This document shows positions 19,253-28,915 of a DNA stretch of 64,000 bases, piece by piece (position 1 is the first letter of the stretch; each line of letters opens with the position of its first letter). The notes under the pieces are model-generated. The model was not told the DNA's origin and did not search any database. It worked only from the letters and a program-made list of their open reading frames with translations. Made by a program: the position numbers and the translations under genes. The DNA comes from Pseudomonadota bacterium (GTDB lineage Bacteria; Pseudomonadota; Gammaproteobacteria; Burkholderiales; Burkholderiaceae_C): contig CAUJIM010000088.1 of the NCBI GenBank assembly GCA_963205335.1, forward strand, positions 27,669 to 91,668. The letters run 5' to 3'.

Positions 19253-21508
19253 TTAGATGACATTCCCCAGGGCATCGAATGGAACACCCCCCAAATACAG
19301 CCCAAGCTTTTCGTCATAGAGCCCACCTACCCCTGCCTGCGCGTACAAGCCAGGCACCACAGTTGTTTTCAGGCTCCCTTCCCCAAGCATCTTGAGGGCA
19401 GCTCTCTCGCGGATGCTGACCGTATAGCGTTGCAGCTTTCGCATAAGCCATCGATCGGGGCCTTTGGTTTCCAAGTACCCCAACAACATGTCCACGTCAT
19501 CCTTGGCTTCGGCATACCGAACAACTACGGTGACATTGGCCTCGTCTTCGACCATGCGAAACGCAGCCGCCGCCGCGCGGAACTGCACCGCCAGCGTGCG
19601 CGGCTCCACCTTGAGCTTGTCCACAATCTTGCAGTCGTCCAGATCCACCGAGTGATAGAACGCCGTGAAATAGCGCTCGAACAAGGCCCGCGCCAACGGG
19701 TCGTGCGCTTGCCCGTGCAAGGTGGAGATGCATGCCTCGGCCCCCTTGCGCAGATGGCCCAGGGGCGGCTGCTCTGGCGGTACGAACACCACCACGCGCC
19801 CCTGGCCGGGCAGGCACCCTTCGCGGTTGCAGCGCCCTGCGGCCTGGGCGATGGAGTCGAGCCCCGCCAGGGCCCGGTAGACGACGGGAAAGTCGATGTC
19901 CACCCCGGCCTCCACCAATTGCGTGCTGACGACGCGCAGCGGCTCCAAATCCCGCCCCTCGCGTTTGGCCTGCAGGCGCTCCTTGATGTGGGCAATGACA
20001 TCCTGGCGGTGCGCGCCACACATCAAGGCCGACAGGTGCAGGGTGCCCTCGGGCATCAGGCGCTGCAGCTCGCGCGCGGCCTTGCGGGTGTTGACGATGG
20101 CCAGCACGCAGTCCTCGGCACTGAGCTGCGCCGCGATGCCGGCCCACGGGGTTGGGGTGGTCCAGTCGGGCGGCAGCTCGACCTGTACGCGCTTGAGGGC
20201 CTCGAACAAGGTGTCTGGGTCATCGATGATCTCGCGCACGTTTTCCAGCCCGCGCAGGCTCTTGCTGGCGTCGAAATATGCAGTGCTGTTCAGCGCGGGC
20301 TGCGTGGCGGTGCACAGCACCACCGTGACGCCGTAGTGCGCCACCAGCAGGTTGAGCACGTCCAGAACCGGCTGCAGGAATGCGGGCGGCAGTTGCTGCG
20401 CCTCGTCCAGCACGATGACGCTGCCGGCGATGCGGTGCAGCTTGCGGCAGCGCGAGGTGCGGGCGGCAAAGAGCGATTCGAAAAGCTGCACATTGGTCGT
20501 GACGATGAGCGGCGCGTCCCAGTTCTCGCAGGCCAGGCGGCTGCGGGCGTTCTCGTCCTCGGGCGCGGATTCGGCCTGGCTGTGGTGCTCGACCAGCACC
20601 TCGTCGCCAAGCGCCGCCAGCGCTGTGCGAAACACATCCGCTGTCTGCTCGATGATGCTGGTGTAGGGGATGGCGTAGATCACGCGCTGCTGGCCGTGGG
20701 CCAGGGCGTGTTCGAGCGCAAAGGCCAGGCTGGAGAGCGTCTTGCCGCCGCCCGTGGGCACGGTCAGCGAGAAAAAACCCGCCGGCAGCGCCGCCTTGGC
20801 GCGGCACTGGCGCAGCACGTCGGCACGCAAGGCGTTGACGGGTGTGACTGCCACGGGCCGCGCCGCCATCCAGCCGTTCAGCGCCGCGTGCATCTGCGCC
20901 AGGGGGGGAAAGCCGCTGCGCCGCGACGGCTTGCCCGTGTCGAAATGCGCTTCGGTGTCGAGAAAGTCCGCATCCACCAGGCAGGAAAACAGCATGCGCA
21001 GCCACAGGGCAAAGCCTTCGCCGCCGCCGGGAATGCCCTGGAGCGTGGGGACGAAGCCACCCGCGCCCAGGATGTCTTCGGGCGGCTGTGCTGCCAGGGC
21101 CTCGGCCAGCTCCTGCTTGCTGTCGGGCGAGGCCAGGCGCGGCGCCAGATCGGTGTCCCAGTCGCCCAGGCCCGCGTGATGCCCCGCTATCAAATAGGCC
21201 AGCACGCGGCCGTAGGGCAGCCTGGGCTGGTCGAGCTGCCGCATGGCCCACAGCGCCCCGGCGGCGGAGTGCGTTTTCTCGCGCCCAGCCACTTTGTGTT
21301 CGATGTGCGCGTCATCGACCTGGCGCACGTAGCGCTGGAAGCCGGGGCGGTATTTGCCCAGGTCGTGCCACAGTCCGGCAAGCGCTGCCCAAGAGGCAGA
21401 GGCTTCCTCACCATCCAGCGCACACGCAAACTGCCTGGCCCGGGCCGCCACGGACTGCAAATGCCGCCTCAGCAAATGACCGCCAGAATGCGCCCAGTAT
21501 TCGGACAT
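19253..21508 (-). CDS. cas3: Cas3 nuclease-helicase (HD + SF2 helicase, type I-C)
   Basis: This 751-aa protein degrades DNA marked by Cascade. The N-terminal HD nuclease domain shows LWHDLGKYRPGFQ, KTHSAAGALWAM and GHHAGLGDWD; the helicase part shows Walker A PTGGGKTLSSL, the DEAD-box variant VLDEAQQLPP and the motif VI region QAAGRCNREG. The ATG at 21508 (MSEYWAHSGGH) follows a GAGGAGAA ribosome binding site, so the track start about 50 codons upstream is rejected. It is separated from the remaining cas genes by a 348-bp gap holding the 58-aa ORF and the crRNA-like unit. Confidence 0.95.
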   Translation of the reverse strand: MSEYWAHSGGHLLRRHLQSVAARARQFACALDGEEASASWAALAGLWHDLGKYRPGFQRYVRQVDDAHIEHKVAGREKTHSAAGALWAMRQLDQPRLPYGRVLAYLIAGHHAGLGDWDTDLAPRLASPDSKQELAEALAAQPPEDILGAGGFVPTLQGIPGGGEGFALWLRMLFSCLVDADFLDTEAHFDTGKPSRRSGFPPLAQMHAALNGWMAARPVAVTPVNALRADVLRQCRAKAALPAGFFSLTVPTGGGKTLSSLAFALEHALAHGQQRVIYAIPYTSIIEQTADVFRTALAALGDEVLVEHHSQAESAPEDENARSRLACENWDAPLIVTTNVQLFESLFAARTSRCRKLHRIAGSVIVLDEAQQLPPAFLQPVLDVLNLLVAHYGVTVVLCTATQPALNSTAYFDASKSLRGLENVREIIDDPDTLFEALKRVQVELPPDWTTPTPWAGIAAQLSAEDCVLAIVNTRKAARELQRLMPEGTLHLSALMCGAHRQDVIAHIKERLQAKREGRDLEPLRVVSTQLVEAGVDIDFPVVYRALAGLDSIAQAAGRCNREGCLPGQGRVVVFVPPEQPPLGHLRKGAEACISTLHGQAHDPLARALFERYFTAFYHSVDLDDCKIVDKLKVEPRTLAVQFRAAAAAFRMVEDEANVTVVVRYAEAKDDVDMLLGYLETKGPDRWLMRKLQRYTVSIRERAALKMLGEGSLKTTVVPGLYAQAGVGGLYDEKLGLYLGGVPFDALGNVI

Positions 21509-21619
21509 GGAAACGTTCTCCTCGAAGGCGACGCCGGCATCTCGCTTGGGTACGCCTTCATACGCGTCACAAGCGTTACCATAGCTGGATAAATCAACAG
21601 TTCCATCAACGTTTACCCC

Positions 21620-23791
21620 ATGTCCGCCCCCGACTGGGCCGCGCAAGCCCTGCAACAGTTCGACGCCGTGGTCGCCGCCACGCCGGGACTGCGCGTGCGC
21701 GAAGGCCAGCGGCGCATGGCCGAGCAGGTGGCGCAGACCTTCGGCCAGGCGCCGCTCGGGCGCGACGGCGGGGAGGGGGACGGTGGCGAGCCCAGGCGCG
21801 CCATCGCGGTGATCGAGGCGGGCACGGGCACGGGCAAGTCGCTGGCCTACGCGGCGCCCGCGATCCGGATGGCGCTGGCGCGCGGCACGCGGGTGCTAAT
21901 CGCCACCGCCACCGTGGCACTGCAGGAGCAGCTGGTGCACAAGGACCTGCCCGCGCTGGCCGCGGCGATGCCAGAGCCGTTCAGCTTCGCGCTGGCCAAG
22001 GGGCGCGCGCGCTACGTCTGCAAGCTCAAGCTCGAACGCCTGGCCGGGGACGACCCCGCCGGGGACGACGCCCTGTTCCCCGACGACCCGGCCGGCACGG
22101 ACGAGACGGCGAGCGCCGAGGCGCGCGGCGCGTTCTACCAGCGCCTGGCGGACGACCTGGCCAGCGGCCGGTGGGACGGCGACCGCGACCAGCTCGCGCT
22201 GCCGCCCGACCCGGCGCTGTGGGCGCCCGTGGCGGCCGTGGCGCACACCTGCACCGGCCGGCACTGCCCGCTGTTCGCCGCCTGCACCTACTACGAACGG
22301 CGCAAGGAGCTCGTCGCCGCGCAGGTCATCGTGGCCAACCACGACCTGCTGCTCTCGTCCATCGGCGCGCGGCTGCTGCCCGAGCTGGACAACTGCCTGC
22401 TCATCATTGACGAGGCGCACCACCTGCCCAAGACGGCGCTGTCGCAGTTCGCCTGCGAGATGGACCTCTCGCGCCTGGCGTGGCTGGCGCAGCTCGCCGG
22501 CCGCGCGCTGCGCGTGGGCGCGCAGGTGCAGGTGGACGACGACGTCGACGTGGCCGCGGGCAGCACCCGCCTGCGCGCCGCGCTACAGGATGCGGAGCGG
22601 CTCATCGTCGACCTGTACGGCGCGCCGCTGCGCGAGGCCGCCGCGCGCGCCCCCGGCCAGGCAGCGAGCCACCGCGCGCGCGTGCCTGCCGGAAGGCTGC
22701 CGCAGCCGCTGACCGACGCGCTCGGCCAGGTGCTGCACCACGCGGGCGATTTCCTGGAGGCGCTGCGCGCGATCGCCAAGGCCTTGCGCGAGCACATCCG
22801 CGAGGAGCCGGGGGAGGCGCGGCGCCTGTCGCAGCTCTATGCGCAGGTGGGCCAGCTCGCGCCGCGCCTGGAGGCGGTGCACGCTACTTCGGCACTACTG
22901 CTGCAGGAGGCGCCCGAGGGCGACGCCCCCGCCGCCAAGTGGTTCACGCTCTCCACCACCGGCGGGGCCGTGGTGGTGCGCGCGCACGCCAGTCCCGTGC
23001 TGCCCGGCGCGGCGCTGGCCGCCCACCTGTGGTCGCGCGTGCGCGGCGCGGTGCTCACCTCGGCCACGCTGGCAAGCTGCGGCAGCTTCGACTTCTTCCT
23101 GCGCGAAGCGGGGCTGGCCGACGATCCCGGCGTCACCACGCTGCAGGTCCCCAGCCCGTTCGACTACGCGTCGCAAGGCACGCTGGTAGCGAGCAGCACG
23201 CAGGCCGCGCCGCGCGAGGTGGCGGCCTTCACGCGCCAGATGATCGAGGCGCTGCTGGCCGACCTGGCCGAGGTGGCGAGCGGCGCGCTGGTGCTCTTCA
23301 CCTCGCGCGAGCAGATGCGGCTGGCCGTGGAGCAACTCCCGCCCGGGCTGCGCGAGCGCGTGCTGGTGCAGGGCCGCCAGCCGCGCCTGGCGCTGCTCGC
23401 ACGCCACCGCGAGCGCGTGGCGCAGGCGCAGCCCTCGATCATCTTCGGCCTGCAGTCGTTCGCCGAGGGCATGGACCTGCCCGGCACGCTGTGCGAATCG
23501 CTCTTCATCACCAAGCTGCCATTCGCCCCGCCCGACGAGCCGGTGGACGAGGCCCGCGCCGAATGGCTGCGCGCCAGCGGCGGCGACCCGTTCATGGACC
23601 TGGTCGTGCCCGCCACCGCGATGCGCCTGGCGCAATGGGTGGGCCGTGCGATCCGCAACGAAGACGACCGCGCCCGCGTGGTCTGCTACGACAAGCGCCT
23701 GCTGCACACCGGCTACGGCCGCCGGCTGCTGCGCGGGCTGCCCGCGTTCACGCTGCAGGAGCGCGCCGCCCTGCCCTCCGAAACCGCATGA
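21620..23791 (+). CDS. dinG: DinG-family ATP-dependent DNA helicase
   Basis: This 723-aa XPD-like superfamily 2 helicase has Walker A EAGTGTGKSLAYAAP and DEAH box IIDEAHHLPK. Four cysteines suited to a [4Fe-4S] cluster lie between them (YVCKLK, HTCTGRHCPLFAACTYY). The C-terminal part shows QSFAEGMDLPG and QWVGRAIRNEDD. DinG unwinds DNA with 5' tails and R-loops, for example at replication-transcription conflicts. It is divergent from cas3 with a 111-bp gap; this is ordinary chromosomal DinG and not the type IV-A CRISPR helicase. Confidence 0.93.
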   Translation: MSAPDWAAQALQQFDAVVAATPGLRVREGQRRMAEQVAQTFGQAPLGRDGGEGDGGEPRRAIAVIEAGTGTGKSLAYAAPAIRMALARGTRVLIATATVALQEQLVHKDLPALAAAMPEPFSFALAKGRARYVCKLKLERLAGDDPAGDDALFPDDPAGTDETASAEARGAFYQRLADDLASGRWDGDRDQLALPPDPALWAPVAAVAHTCTGRHCPLFAACTYYERRKELVAAQVIVANHDLLLSSIGARLLPELDNCLLIIDEAHHLPKTALSQFACEMDLSRLAWLAQLAGRALRVGAQVQVDDDVDVAAGSTRLRAALQDAERLIVDLYGAPLREAAARAPGQAASHRARVPAGRLPQPLTDALGQVLHHAGDFLEALRAIAKALREHIREEPGEARRLSQLYAQVGQLAPRLEAVHATSALLLQEAPEGDAPAAKWFTLSTTGGAVVVRAHASPVLPGAALAAHLWSRVRGAVLTSATLASCGSFDFFLREAGLADDPGVTTLQVPSPFDYASQGTLVASSTQAAPREVAAFTRQMIEALLADLAEVASGALVLFTSREQMRLAVEQLPPGLRERVLVQGRQPRLALLARHRERVAQAQPSIIFGLQSFAEGMDLPGTLCESLFITKLPFAPPDEPVDEARAEWLRASGGDPFMDLVVPATAMRLAQWVGRAIRNEDDRARVVCYDKRLLHTGYGRRLLRGLPAFTLQERAALPSETA

Positions 23792-23945
23792 GGCCGCCAA
23801 GAGGCGCCTCGCAGCCGCCCTGCGCACGGACAGGCGCGGGGGAGACGCTCACCGAGCGGGCGCAGTCCAGGCCGAACTGCATCGGCAACGCTCGCGCCGC
23901 GCGGCACCCGGCAAAGCCCGGGCGCGCTGACCGGCGGGCGGGGCA

Positions 23946-24197
23946 TCAGGCCTTCTTGCGCACCAGGCCGTAGAGCACCAGCAGCACGATCGCGCCCACG
24001 ACGGAAGCGATCCAGCCGGCCGACTCGCCCGCCTGGTACCAGCCCATCGCCTGTCCGGCATAGGTCGCGACGAAGGCGCCGGCGACCCCCAGCACGCAGG
24101 TCATGATCCAGCCCAGCTTGTCGTCTCCGGGCTTGAGCGCACGGGCCAGCAGGCCCACGATGAGACCGACGACCAGGGTACCGAGAATGCTGAGCAT
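23946..24197 (-). CDS. GlsB/YeaQ/YmgE-family small membrane protein (transglycosylase-associated)
   Basis: This 83-aa hydrophobic protein has three predicted spans: LSILGTLVVGLIVGLLAR, a middle glycine-rich segment GWIMTCVLGVAGAFVATY and GWIASVVGAIVLLVLYGLV. The family is often induced by stress and has no assigned biochemical activity. The ATG at 24197 is the first in-frame start matching the family; the longer track ORF extends through the promoter of the divergent lipoprotein gene. The 154 bp between it and dinG hold nothing else recognisable. Confidence 0.8.
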   Translation of the reverse strand: MLSILGTLVVGLIVGLLARALKPGDDKLGWIMTCVLGVAGAFVATYAGQAMGWYQAGESAGWIASVVGAIVLLVLYGLVRKKA

Positions 24198-24312
24198 GAT
24201 GGCAATGACAATTTGGGTTGAAAAACGCGCCGGTGCCGGGCGGCACGCATACACTTCGCGCCGCCCGTCCACGCCACGGACCCGTAGTTGTACACCAAAG
24301 AGCTCTCTCGCC

Positions 24313-25467
24313 ATGCACACCGTCCCGCACAAACGCACCCTGCTGAAACTGGCCGCCGCCGGCGCGCTCGCCCCATGGGCCCTGGCCGCATGCGGCAGAA
24401 AGGAAGAGCCGGCGAGCACTCCGGCGGCTGCCTCCGGCGCGGCGAGTGCCGCCGCCGCACCCCTCAAGGCCGCGTGGATTTACGTCGGCCCGGTGGGCAA
24501 CGCCGGCTGGAGCTTCGCGCACGACCAGGGGCGCAAGGCGGCGCAGGTGGAGTTCGGCGACCGTCTCCAGACCAGCTTTGTCGAGAGCGTGCCCGAGGGG
24601 GCCGATACCGAGCGCGTGCTGCGCGACCTGATCGCGCAGGGCAACACGCTGCTCTTCGGCACCAGCTTCGGCTTCATGGAGGCCATGGTCAAGGTGGCGC
24701 AGGAGTTCCCGCAGGTGCGCTTCGAGCACGCCACCGGCTACAAGACCGGGCCGAACCTGAACGTCTACGACTCGCGCTTCTACCAGGCGACCTACCTCGC
24801 GGGCATCATCGCCGCGCACATGAGCCCGAGCGGCCTGCTCGGCTACGTCGGCTCGGTGCCCATCCCCGAGGTGCTGCGCAACATCGACGCCTACACGCTG
24901 GGCGCGCAGAGCGTGCGGCCCGACGTCAAGACCCGCGTGGTGTGGACCAACAGCTGGTTCGACCCGCCCCGGGAAACCGAGGCAGCCAACGCCCTGCTCA
25001 ACGGCGGCGCCGACGTGCTGCTGCAGAACACCGATTCGCCCGCCGTGATCCAGGCGGTGGAGCAGGCCGGCAAGCTCGCCTTCGGCTGGGACTCGGACAT
25101 GAGCGCCTTCGGCGGCAACGCGCACCTGGGCTCGTGCATCGCCGATTGGTCGCGCTACTACCGCCAGAGCGTGCAGGCCGCGCTCGACGGCAGCTGGAAG
25201 GGCGGCCAGGTGACGCGCTGGGGCGTGCCCGAGGGGCAGAACGACCTGATCAAGCTCTCCGAGCGCATTCCCGCCGAGGTGCGCGCGCAGGTCGAGCAGG
25301 TCAAGGCGCGCATGAAGGACGGCAGCTTCGACGTCTTCACCGGCCCGGTGCTGGACGCGGCGGGCAAGGAGCGACTGGCGGCGGGCACGCGCGCCGACGA
25401 CGCCTGGATGGGCGCGATCGACTTCTTCGTCCAGGGCGTCGAAGGGCAGATACCTGCTACCAGGTAA
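24313..25467 (+). CDS. BMP/PnrA-family substrate-binding lipoprotein
   Basis: This 384-aa lipoprotein has a signal peptide with lipobox LAAC at about residue 27, followed by an Ala-rich linker and a Bmp domain (VGPVGNAGWSFAHDQGRK, LIAQGNTLLFGTSFGFMEA, NTDSPAVIQAVEQ). Members bind purine nucleosides or related ligands for ABC uptake. No permease or ATPase gene is adjacent, so it is an orphan binding protein here. A Rieske oxygenase follows in the same direction after 57 bp, suggesting that the ligand may be its substrate. Confidence 0.85.
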   Translation: MHTVPHKRTLLKLAAAGALAPWALAACGRKEEPASTPAAASGAASAAAAPLKAAWIYVGPVGNAGWSFAHDQGRKAAQVEFGDRLQTSFVESVPEGADTERVLRDLIAQGNTLLFGTSFGFMEAMVKVAQEFPQVRFEHATGYKTGPNLNVYDSRFYQATYLAGIIAAHMSPSGLLGYVGSVPIPEVLRNIDAYTLGAQSVRPDVKTRVVWTNSWFDPPRETEAANALLNGGADVLLQNTDSPAVIQAVEQAGKLAFGWDSDMSAFGGNAHLGSCIADWSRYYRQSVQAALDGSWKGGQVTRWGVPEGQNDLIKLSERIPAEVRAQVEQVKARMKDGSFDVFTGPVLDAAGKERLAAGTRADDAWMGAIDFFVQGVEGQIPATR

Positions 25468-25469
25468 AT

Positions 25470-25521
25470 AGCTTGTGGCGCTTGCTGGACAAGGGCAAAA
25501 GCCGTTTTTTATTGGTAAGAC
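25470..25521 (+). repeat. Dispersed AGCGCTTG-type repeat, intergenic copy
   Basis: AATAGCTTGTGGCGCTTGCT followed by GGACAAGGGCAAAAGCCGTTTTTTATTGG fills the gap between the BMP gene and the Rieske gene. It has the same layout as the copy at 37157-37205 and related copies elsewhere in the window: ATAGCT, three bases, (A/G)GCGCTTG, a variable stretch, CAAG, then a C/G-rich end and a T-run. The Rieske start codon follows within a few bases. Confidence 0.6.
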
Positions 25522-25524
25522 CGC

Positions 25525-26532
25525 ATGACCGCACTGCTCGAACGCACCCTCTGGCATCCGGTGGCCCTGGGCCACGTGGTGGGCAGCCAGCCGCACGCCG
25601 TGACCCTGCTGGGCGAGGAGCTCGTGCTCTGGCGCGACGGCGGCGGCGTCGCGCGCGCCTGGCTCGACCAGTGCCCGCACCGCGGCGCGCGCTTTTCCAT
25701 GGGCCGCGTGCAGGAGGGCGAGATCGAGTGCCCCTACCACGGCTGGCGCTTCGAGGGCGGCGGCCAGTGCACCCACATCCCGGCCACGCCCCGGTTCACG
25801 CCCGGCCCGCGCTACCGCGCGCAGACGTTCGACACGCAGGAGGCCTACGGCATGGTCTGGGCGCGGCTGCAGGCGCCCGAGGGCGACGCCCGGCCGATCC
25901 ACGCGCTACCGCTGTTCGCGGCGGAGGGCGAGGCGCGCCTGCGCAAGACCACCAGCGGCCCCTACGCCGTGCACGCCAGCGCGCCGCGCATCATCGAGAA
26001 CTTCCTCGACATGGCGCACTTCGGCTACGTGCACGAGGGCTGGCTCGGCAGCCGGGCGCACACCGTGATCGAGCCCTACGAGGTCAAGCCCACGCCGTGC
26101 GGCGTGCGCGCCACCGGCTGCTTCGCCTGGCAGCCGCGCTCGTCGATCCACGCGCAGGGCGGCGCGCAGGTCGAATACACCTACGAAGTCACCGCGCCCT
26201 ACATGGCCGTGCTCACCAAGCAGCCCGAGCCCGGCAGCACCGCGATCGAAGGCCTGTGGGAGTCGATCGCGATGTTCGTCTGCCCCGTGTCGGACGAGAC
26301 CAGCGTGGCCTGGACGCGGATGGCGATGAACGATTTCAGCTCGCCCGACGCGCGCCTGATCCACTTCCAGGACACGATCTTCGGCCAGGACCAGCCCATC
26401 CTCGAATCGCAGCGCCCCAAACGCCTGCCGCTCGCGCCCAACGCCGAGATGCACGGGGCGGCGGACCGCATGTCCACCGCCTACCGGCGCTATCTGAAAG
26501 AGAGCGGCATCTCTTTCGGCGTCGTCCTCTGA
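25525..26532 (+). CDS. Rieske [2Fe-2S] non-heme iron aromatic-ring oxygenase subunit
   Basis: This 335-aa protein has the Rieske cluster motifs CPHRG and CPYHGW near residues 50-75 and a catalytic mononuclear-iron segment NFLDMAHFGYVHEGWLG. The layout is that of phthalate- or vanillate-type oxygenases (alpha subunit only). Such enzymes hydroxylate or demethylate aromatic substrates and need a separate reductase, which is not encoded beside it. It runs tail-to-tail into the P450 fusion gene with only 3 bp between stops. The substrate is unknown. Confidence 0.87.
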   Translation: MTALLERTLWHPVALGHVVGSQPHAVTLLGEELVLWRDGGGVARAWLDQCPHRGARFSMGRVQEGEIECPYHGWRFEGGGQCTHIPATPRFTPGPRYRAQTFDTQEAYGMVWARLQAPEGDARPIHALPLFAAEGEARLRKTTSGPYAVHASAPRIIENFLDMAHFGYVHEGWLGSRAHTVIEPYEVKPTPCGVRATGCFAWQPRSSIHAQGGAQVEYTYEVTAPYMAVLTKQPEPGSTAIEGLWESIAMFVCPVSDETSVAWTRMAMNDFSSPDARLIHFQDTIFGQDQPILESQRPKRLPLAPNAEMHGAADRMSTAYRRYLKESGISFGVVL

Positions 26533-26535
26533 ACG

Positions 26536-28896
26536 CTAGAGTGCCAGCACCAGGCTGTCACCGGCCTTCCTGGCGCGCGAGCAGCAGCTCATCATCTTGC
26601 CGCCGGCCTCGCGCTCGGCGCGGGTCAGCACCTTGTCGCGGTGGTCGATGTCGCCGGCGATCACCGGCACCTCGCAGGTGCCGCACAGCCCTTCCTGGCA
26701 GTCGCACTGGATGTCGATGTTGGCGCCGCGCAGCGCGTCCAGCAGCGTCTGGTCGTTGCGCACCTGGATGGTGATGCCCGAATCCCTGAGCTCGGCCTCG
26801 AAACCGTGTTCCTTGCTCGGATCCAGCGCGCCCAGCGTGGTGGAGAAATGCTCGACGTGCAGGCTGTCCTCGGGCCAGTGGCGGCTGGCCTGCTCCAGGC
26901 CGTCGAGCATGCGCTGCGGGCCGCAGGCGTAGATCTGGCCGCCCTCGGGCACCCGGGCGAGCACGGCGGCGTAGTCGGCGCGCGTGCCCTCGTCGCTGAC
27001 GTAGACGTGCAGGTGCCCGCCGTGCCGCGCCTGCAATTCTTTCAGGAGCGCCATGCGCGCCCTGGATCGGCCGCTGTAGTGGATTTCATAGGGTATGTTC
27101 AAGGCCTTGGCGCGGTCGGCCATCGTGGCCACCGGGGTGACGCCGATGCCGCCCGCCACGAGGACCAGGTGCCTGGCGTCCTCGTCGAGCCGGAAGTGGT
27201 TGCGCGGGCCGCGCAGCTGCACCTGCATGCCGGCCTCGAGCCGGTCGTGCACCCAGGCCGAGCCGCCGCGGCTCTGCGGCTCGCGCAGCACGGCGATCTC
27301 GTAGACGCCCTCCTCGTCGGGGTCGCCGCACAGCGAGTACTGGCGCGAGAGGCCGGTGTCGCCGCACTGCAGGTCGACGTGCGCGCCGGGGGTCCAGCGC
27401 GGCAGCTTCTGGCCCGCGAGGGCACGCAGGCGCACGTGCAGCACGCCCTCGGCGAGCGGGGCGACGCGTTCCACCTGCAGCGTGCGGCTGAGCGTTCCGA
27501 GCGACGATTCGCCGATGCGCAGCGGCTGCTGCTGGCGCAGGATGGACGGGTCGCGCCGCTCGGGGTTGAGCGCCGGGTCCCACTCGACCCAGAGGTGCTT
27601 GGGGCCGCGGAACGCCACGTTGGGGATGTACTCGAACGGCTGCTCCACCAGGCGCATGTGCGGCAGGCGCCGGGTCAGCTCTTCCAGGTAGATCTGCAGC
27701 TCCATGCGGGCGATGTTCTTGCCCATGCACTGGTGCGAGCCGTAGCCGAAGGTCAGGTGCTCGCTGGCGTTGTCGCGGCGCACGTCGATCGCGTCCGGGT
27801 CGCTGAAGTGGCGCTCGTCGTGGTTGGCCGAGGCCATCACCACCAGCAGGCGCGAGCCCTGGGGGATGCGCACCCCGCCCACCACCGCGTCCTGCGTGGC
27901 GTAGCGCCGCCAGGCGGCGACCGAGCCGTTGTGGCGCAGGCACTCTTCGACGGCGCCGGGGATCAGGCTGGGGTCGCGGCAGATCTCTTCCCAGACCGGC
28001 CGGTTCTCCAGCATCAGCTTGACGGCGTTGGTGATGCCCAGCGACGTGCTCTCGTGCGCCGCCACGATGATGGCCATCATCATCGAGTGGATGTAGGAGT
28101 CGGTGACGACGTCCGGGTACTCCTTCTGCTTGCGGATGGTGTAGCGCATCCAGCCCGGCCCGTCGGGGGTGGCGCGCATCTTCTCGACGATCTTGCCCGA
28201 GAGCTGCCAGAAGTTGCCCACGCCGTGCGCCACCGCGATCTGCTCCTCGGGCGTGGGGCGGCCCCAGACGTTCACGGTGTGCGCCACCGAGAACTGCCGC
28301 AGCTGCTCCATGTCGCTTTCCTCGACGCCCAGGAAATGCAGGCCCACGGTCAGCGGCGCCTCCCAGAACATCTGGTTGAACAGGTCCGCGCGCCCGGCGT
28401 CGACGAAGCGGTCGACGTACTGGCGCGCCACGCGCCGCACCATGGGCTCGTCCTGCTTCAGGGCCTCCGGCGTGAACGGCTCGATCAGCGCGCGCCGGCG
28501 CGCCATGTGCGCCGGCTCCACCTCGTTGACCATGGTGCGCTGCATGCCGTACTCGTAGCCGGCGAGCACGTCCAGCACCTCCGGCACCACCGGCGTCATG
28601 CGCTCCAGCGCCACGGAGGCGTCGAAGGTCTTGTGGTCGCGGAACACCGCCTTCACGTCGTCGTAGCGCGTCACCACCCAGTAGCCGATCTGCGGGCTGT
28701 AGAACACCGGCTCCTGCGCGCGCGCCCAGCGCAGGTACTCGGGCGGGTTCTGCTGGTAACCGTCGCCGAACGGGTCGAACGCCGCGGCGCCCACGCTGAC
28801 GGGACAGCCCGTGGGGTCCGTCTGGCCGCTGGGCTGCGTGAGCCGGCTGTGGTCCACCGGGCAGCGGCCGGCGGTGGCGGAATCGGGATGGGTCAT
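26536..28896 (-). CDS. Self-sufficient cytochrome P450 (CYP116B type) fused to phthalate-dioxygenase-like reductase
   Basis: This 786-aa protein combines a P450 domain (residues 1 to about 450) with an FMN/NADH reductase and a C-terminal [2Fe-2S] ferredoxin. The heme signature FGYGSHQCMGKNIARMEL is intact, and the I-helix reads AAHESTS. The reductase shows RQYSLCGDP and LVAGGIGVTPV; the ferredoxin cysteines are in CDCQEGLCGTCEV and MSCCS. This domain order defines CYP116B (P450RhF-like) enzymes, which monooxygenate diverse substrates without partner proteins. It follows the Bug receptor gene by 19 bp in one operon. Confidence 0.92.
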   Translation of the reverse strand: MTHPDSATAGRCPVDHSRLTQPSGQTDPTGCPVSVGAAAFDPFGDGYQQNPPEYLRWARAQEPVFYSPQIGYWVVTRYDDVKAVFRDHKTFDASVALERMTPVVPEVLDVLAGYEYGMQRTMVNEVEPAHMARRRALIEPFTPEALKQDEPMVRRVARQYVDRFVDAGRADLFNQMFWEAPLTVGLHFLGVEESDMEQLRQFSVAHTVNVWGRPTPEEQIAVAHGVGNFWQLSGKIVEKMRATPDGPGWMRYTIRKQKEYPDVVTDSYIHSMMMAIIVAAHESTSLGITNAVKLMLENRPVWEEICRDPSLIPGAVEECLRHNGSVAAWRRYATQDAVVGGVRIPQGSRLLVVMASANHDERHFSDPDAIDVRRDNASEHLTFGYGSHQCMGKNIARMELQIYLEELTRRLPHMRLVEQPFEYIPNVAFRGPKHLWVEWDPALNPERRDPSILRQQQPLRIGESSLGTLSRTLQVERVAPLAEGVLHVRLRALAGQKLPRWTPGAHVDLQCGDTGLSRQYSLCGDPDEEGVYEIAVLREPQSRGGSAWVHDRLEAGMQVQLRGPRNHFRLDEDARHLVLVAGGIGVTPVATMADRAKALNIPYEIHYSGRSRARMALLKELQARHGGHLHVYVSDEGTRADYAAVLARVPEGGQIYACGPQRMLDGLEQASRHWPEDSLHVEHFSTTLGALDPSKEHGFEAELRDSGITIQVRNDQTLLDALRGANIDIQCDCQEGLCGTCEVPVIAGDIDHRDKVLTRAEREAGGKMMSCCSRARKAGDSLVLAL

Positions 28897-28915
28897 GGTG
28901 CGCCTCCGGGCGGAA

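Noticed and set aside
21620-23791. DinG beside cas genes as part of a type IV-A CRISPR system
   Set aside because: The protein has ordinary chromosomal DinG features, is divergent from cas3, no csf genes are present, and the locus is clearly type I-C.
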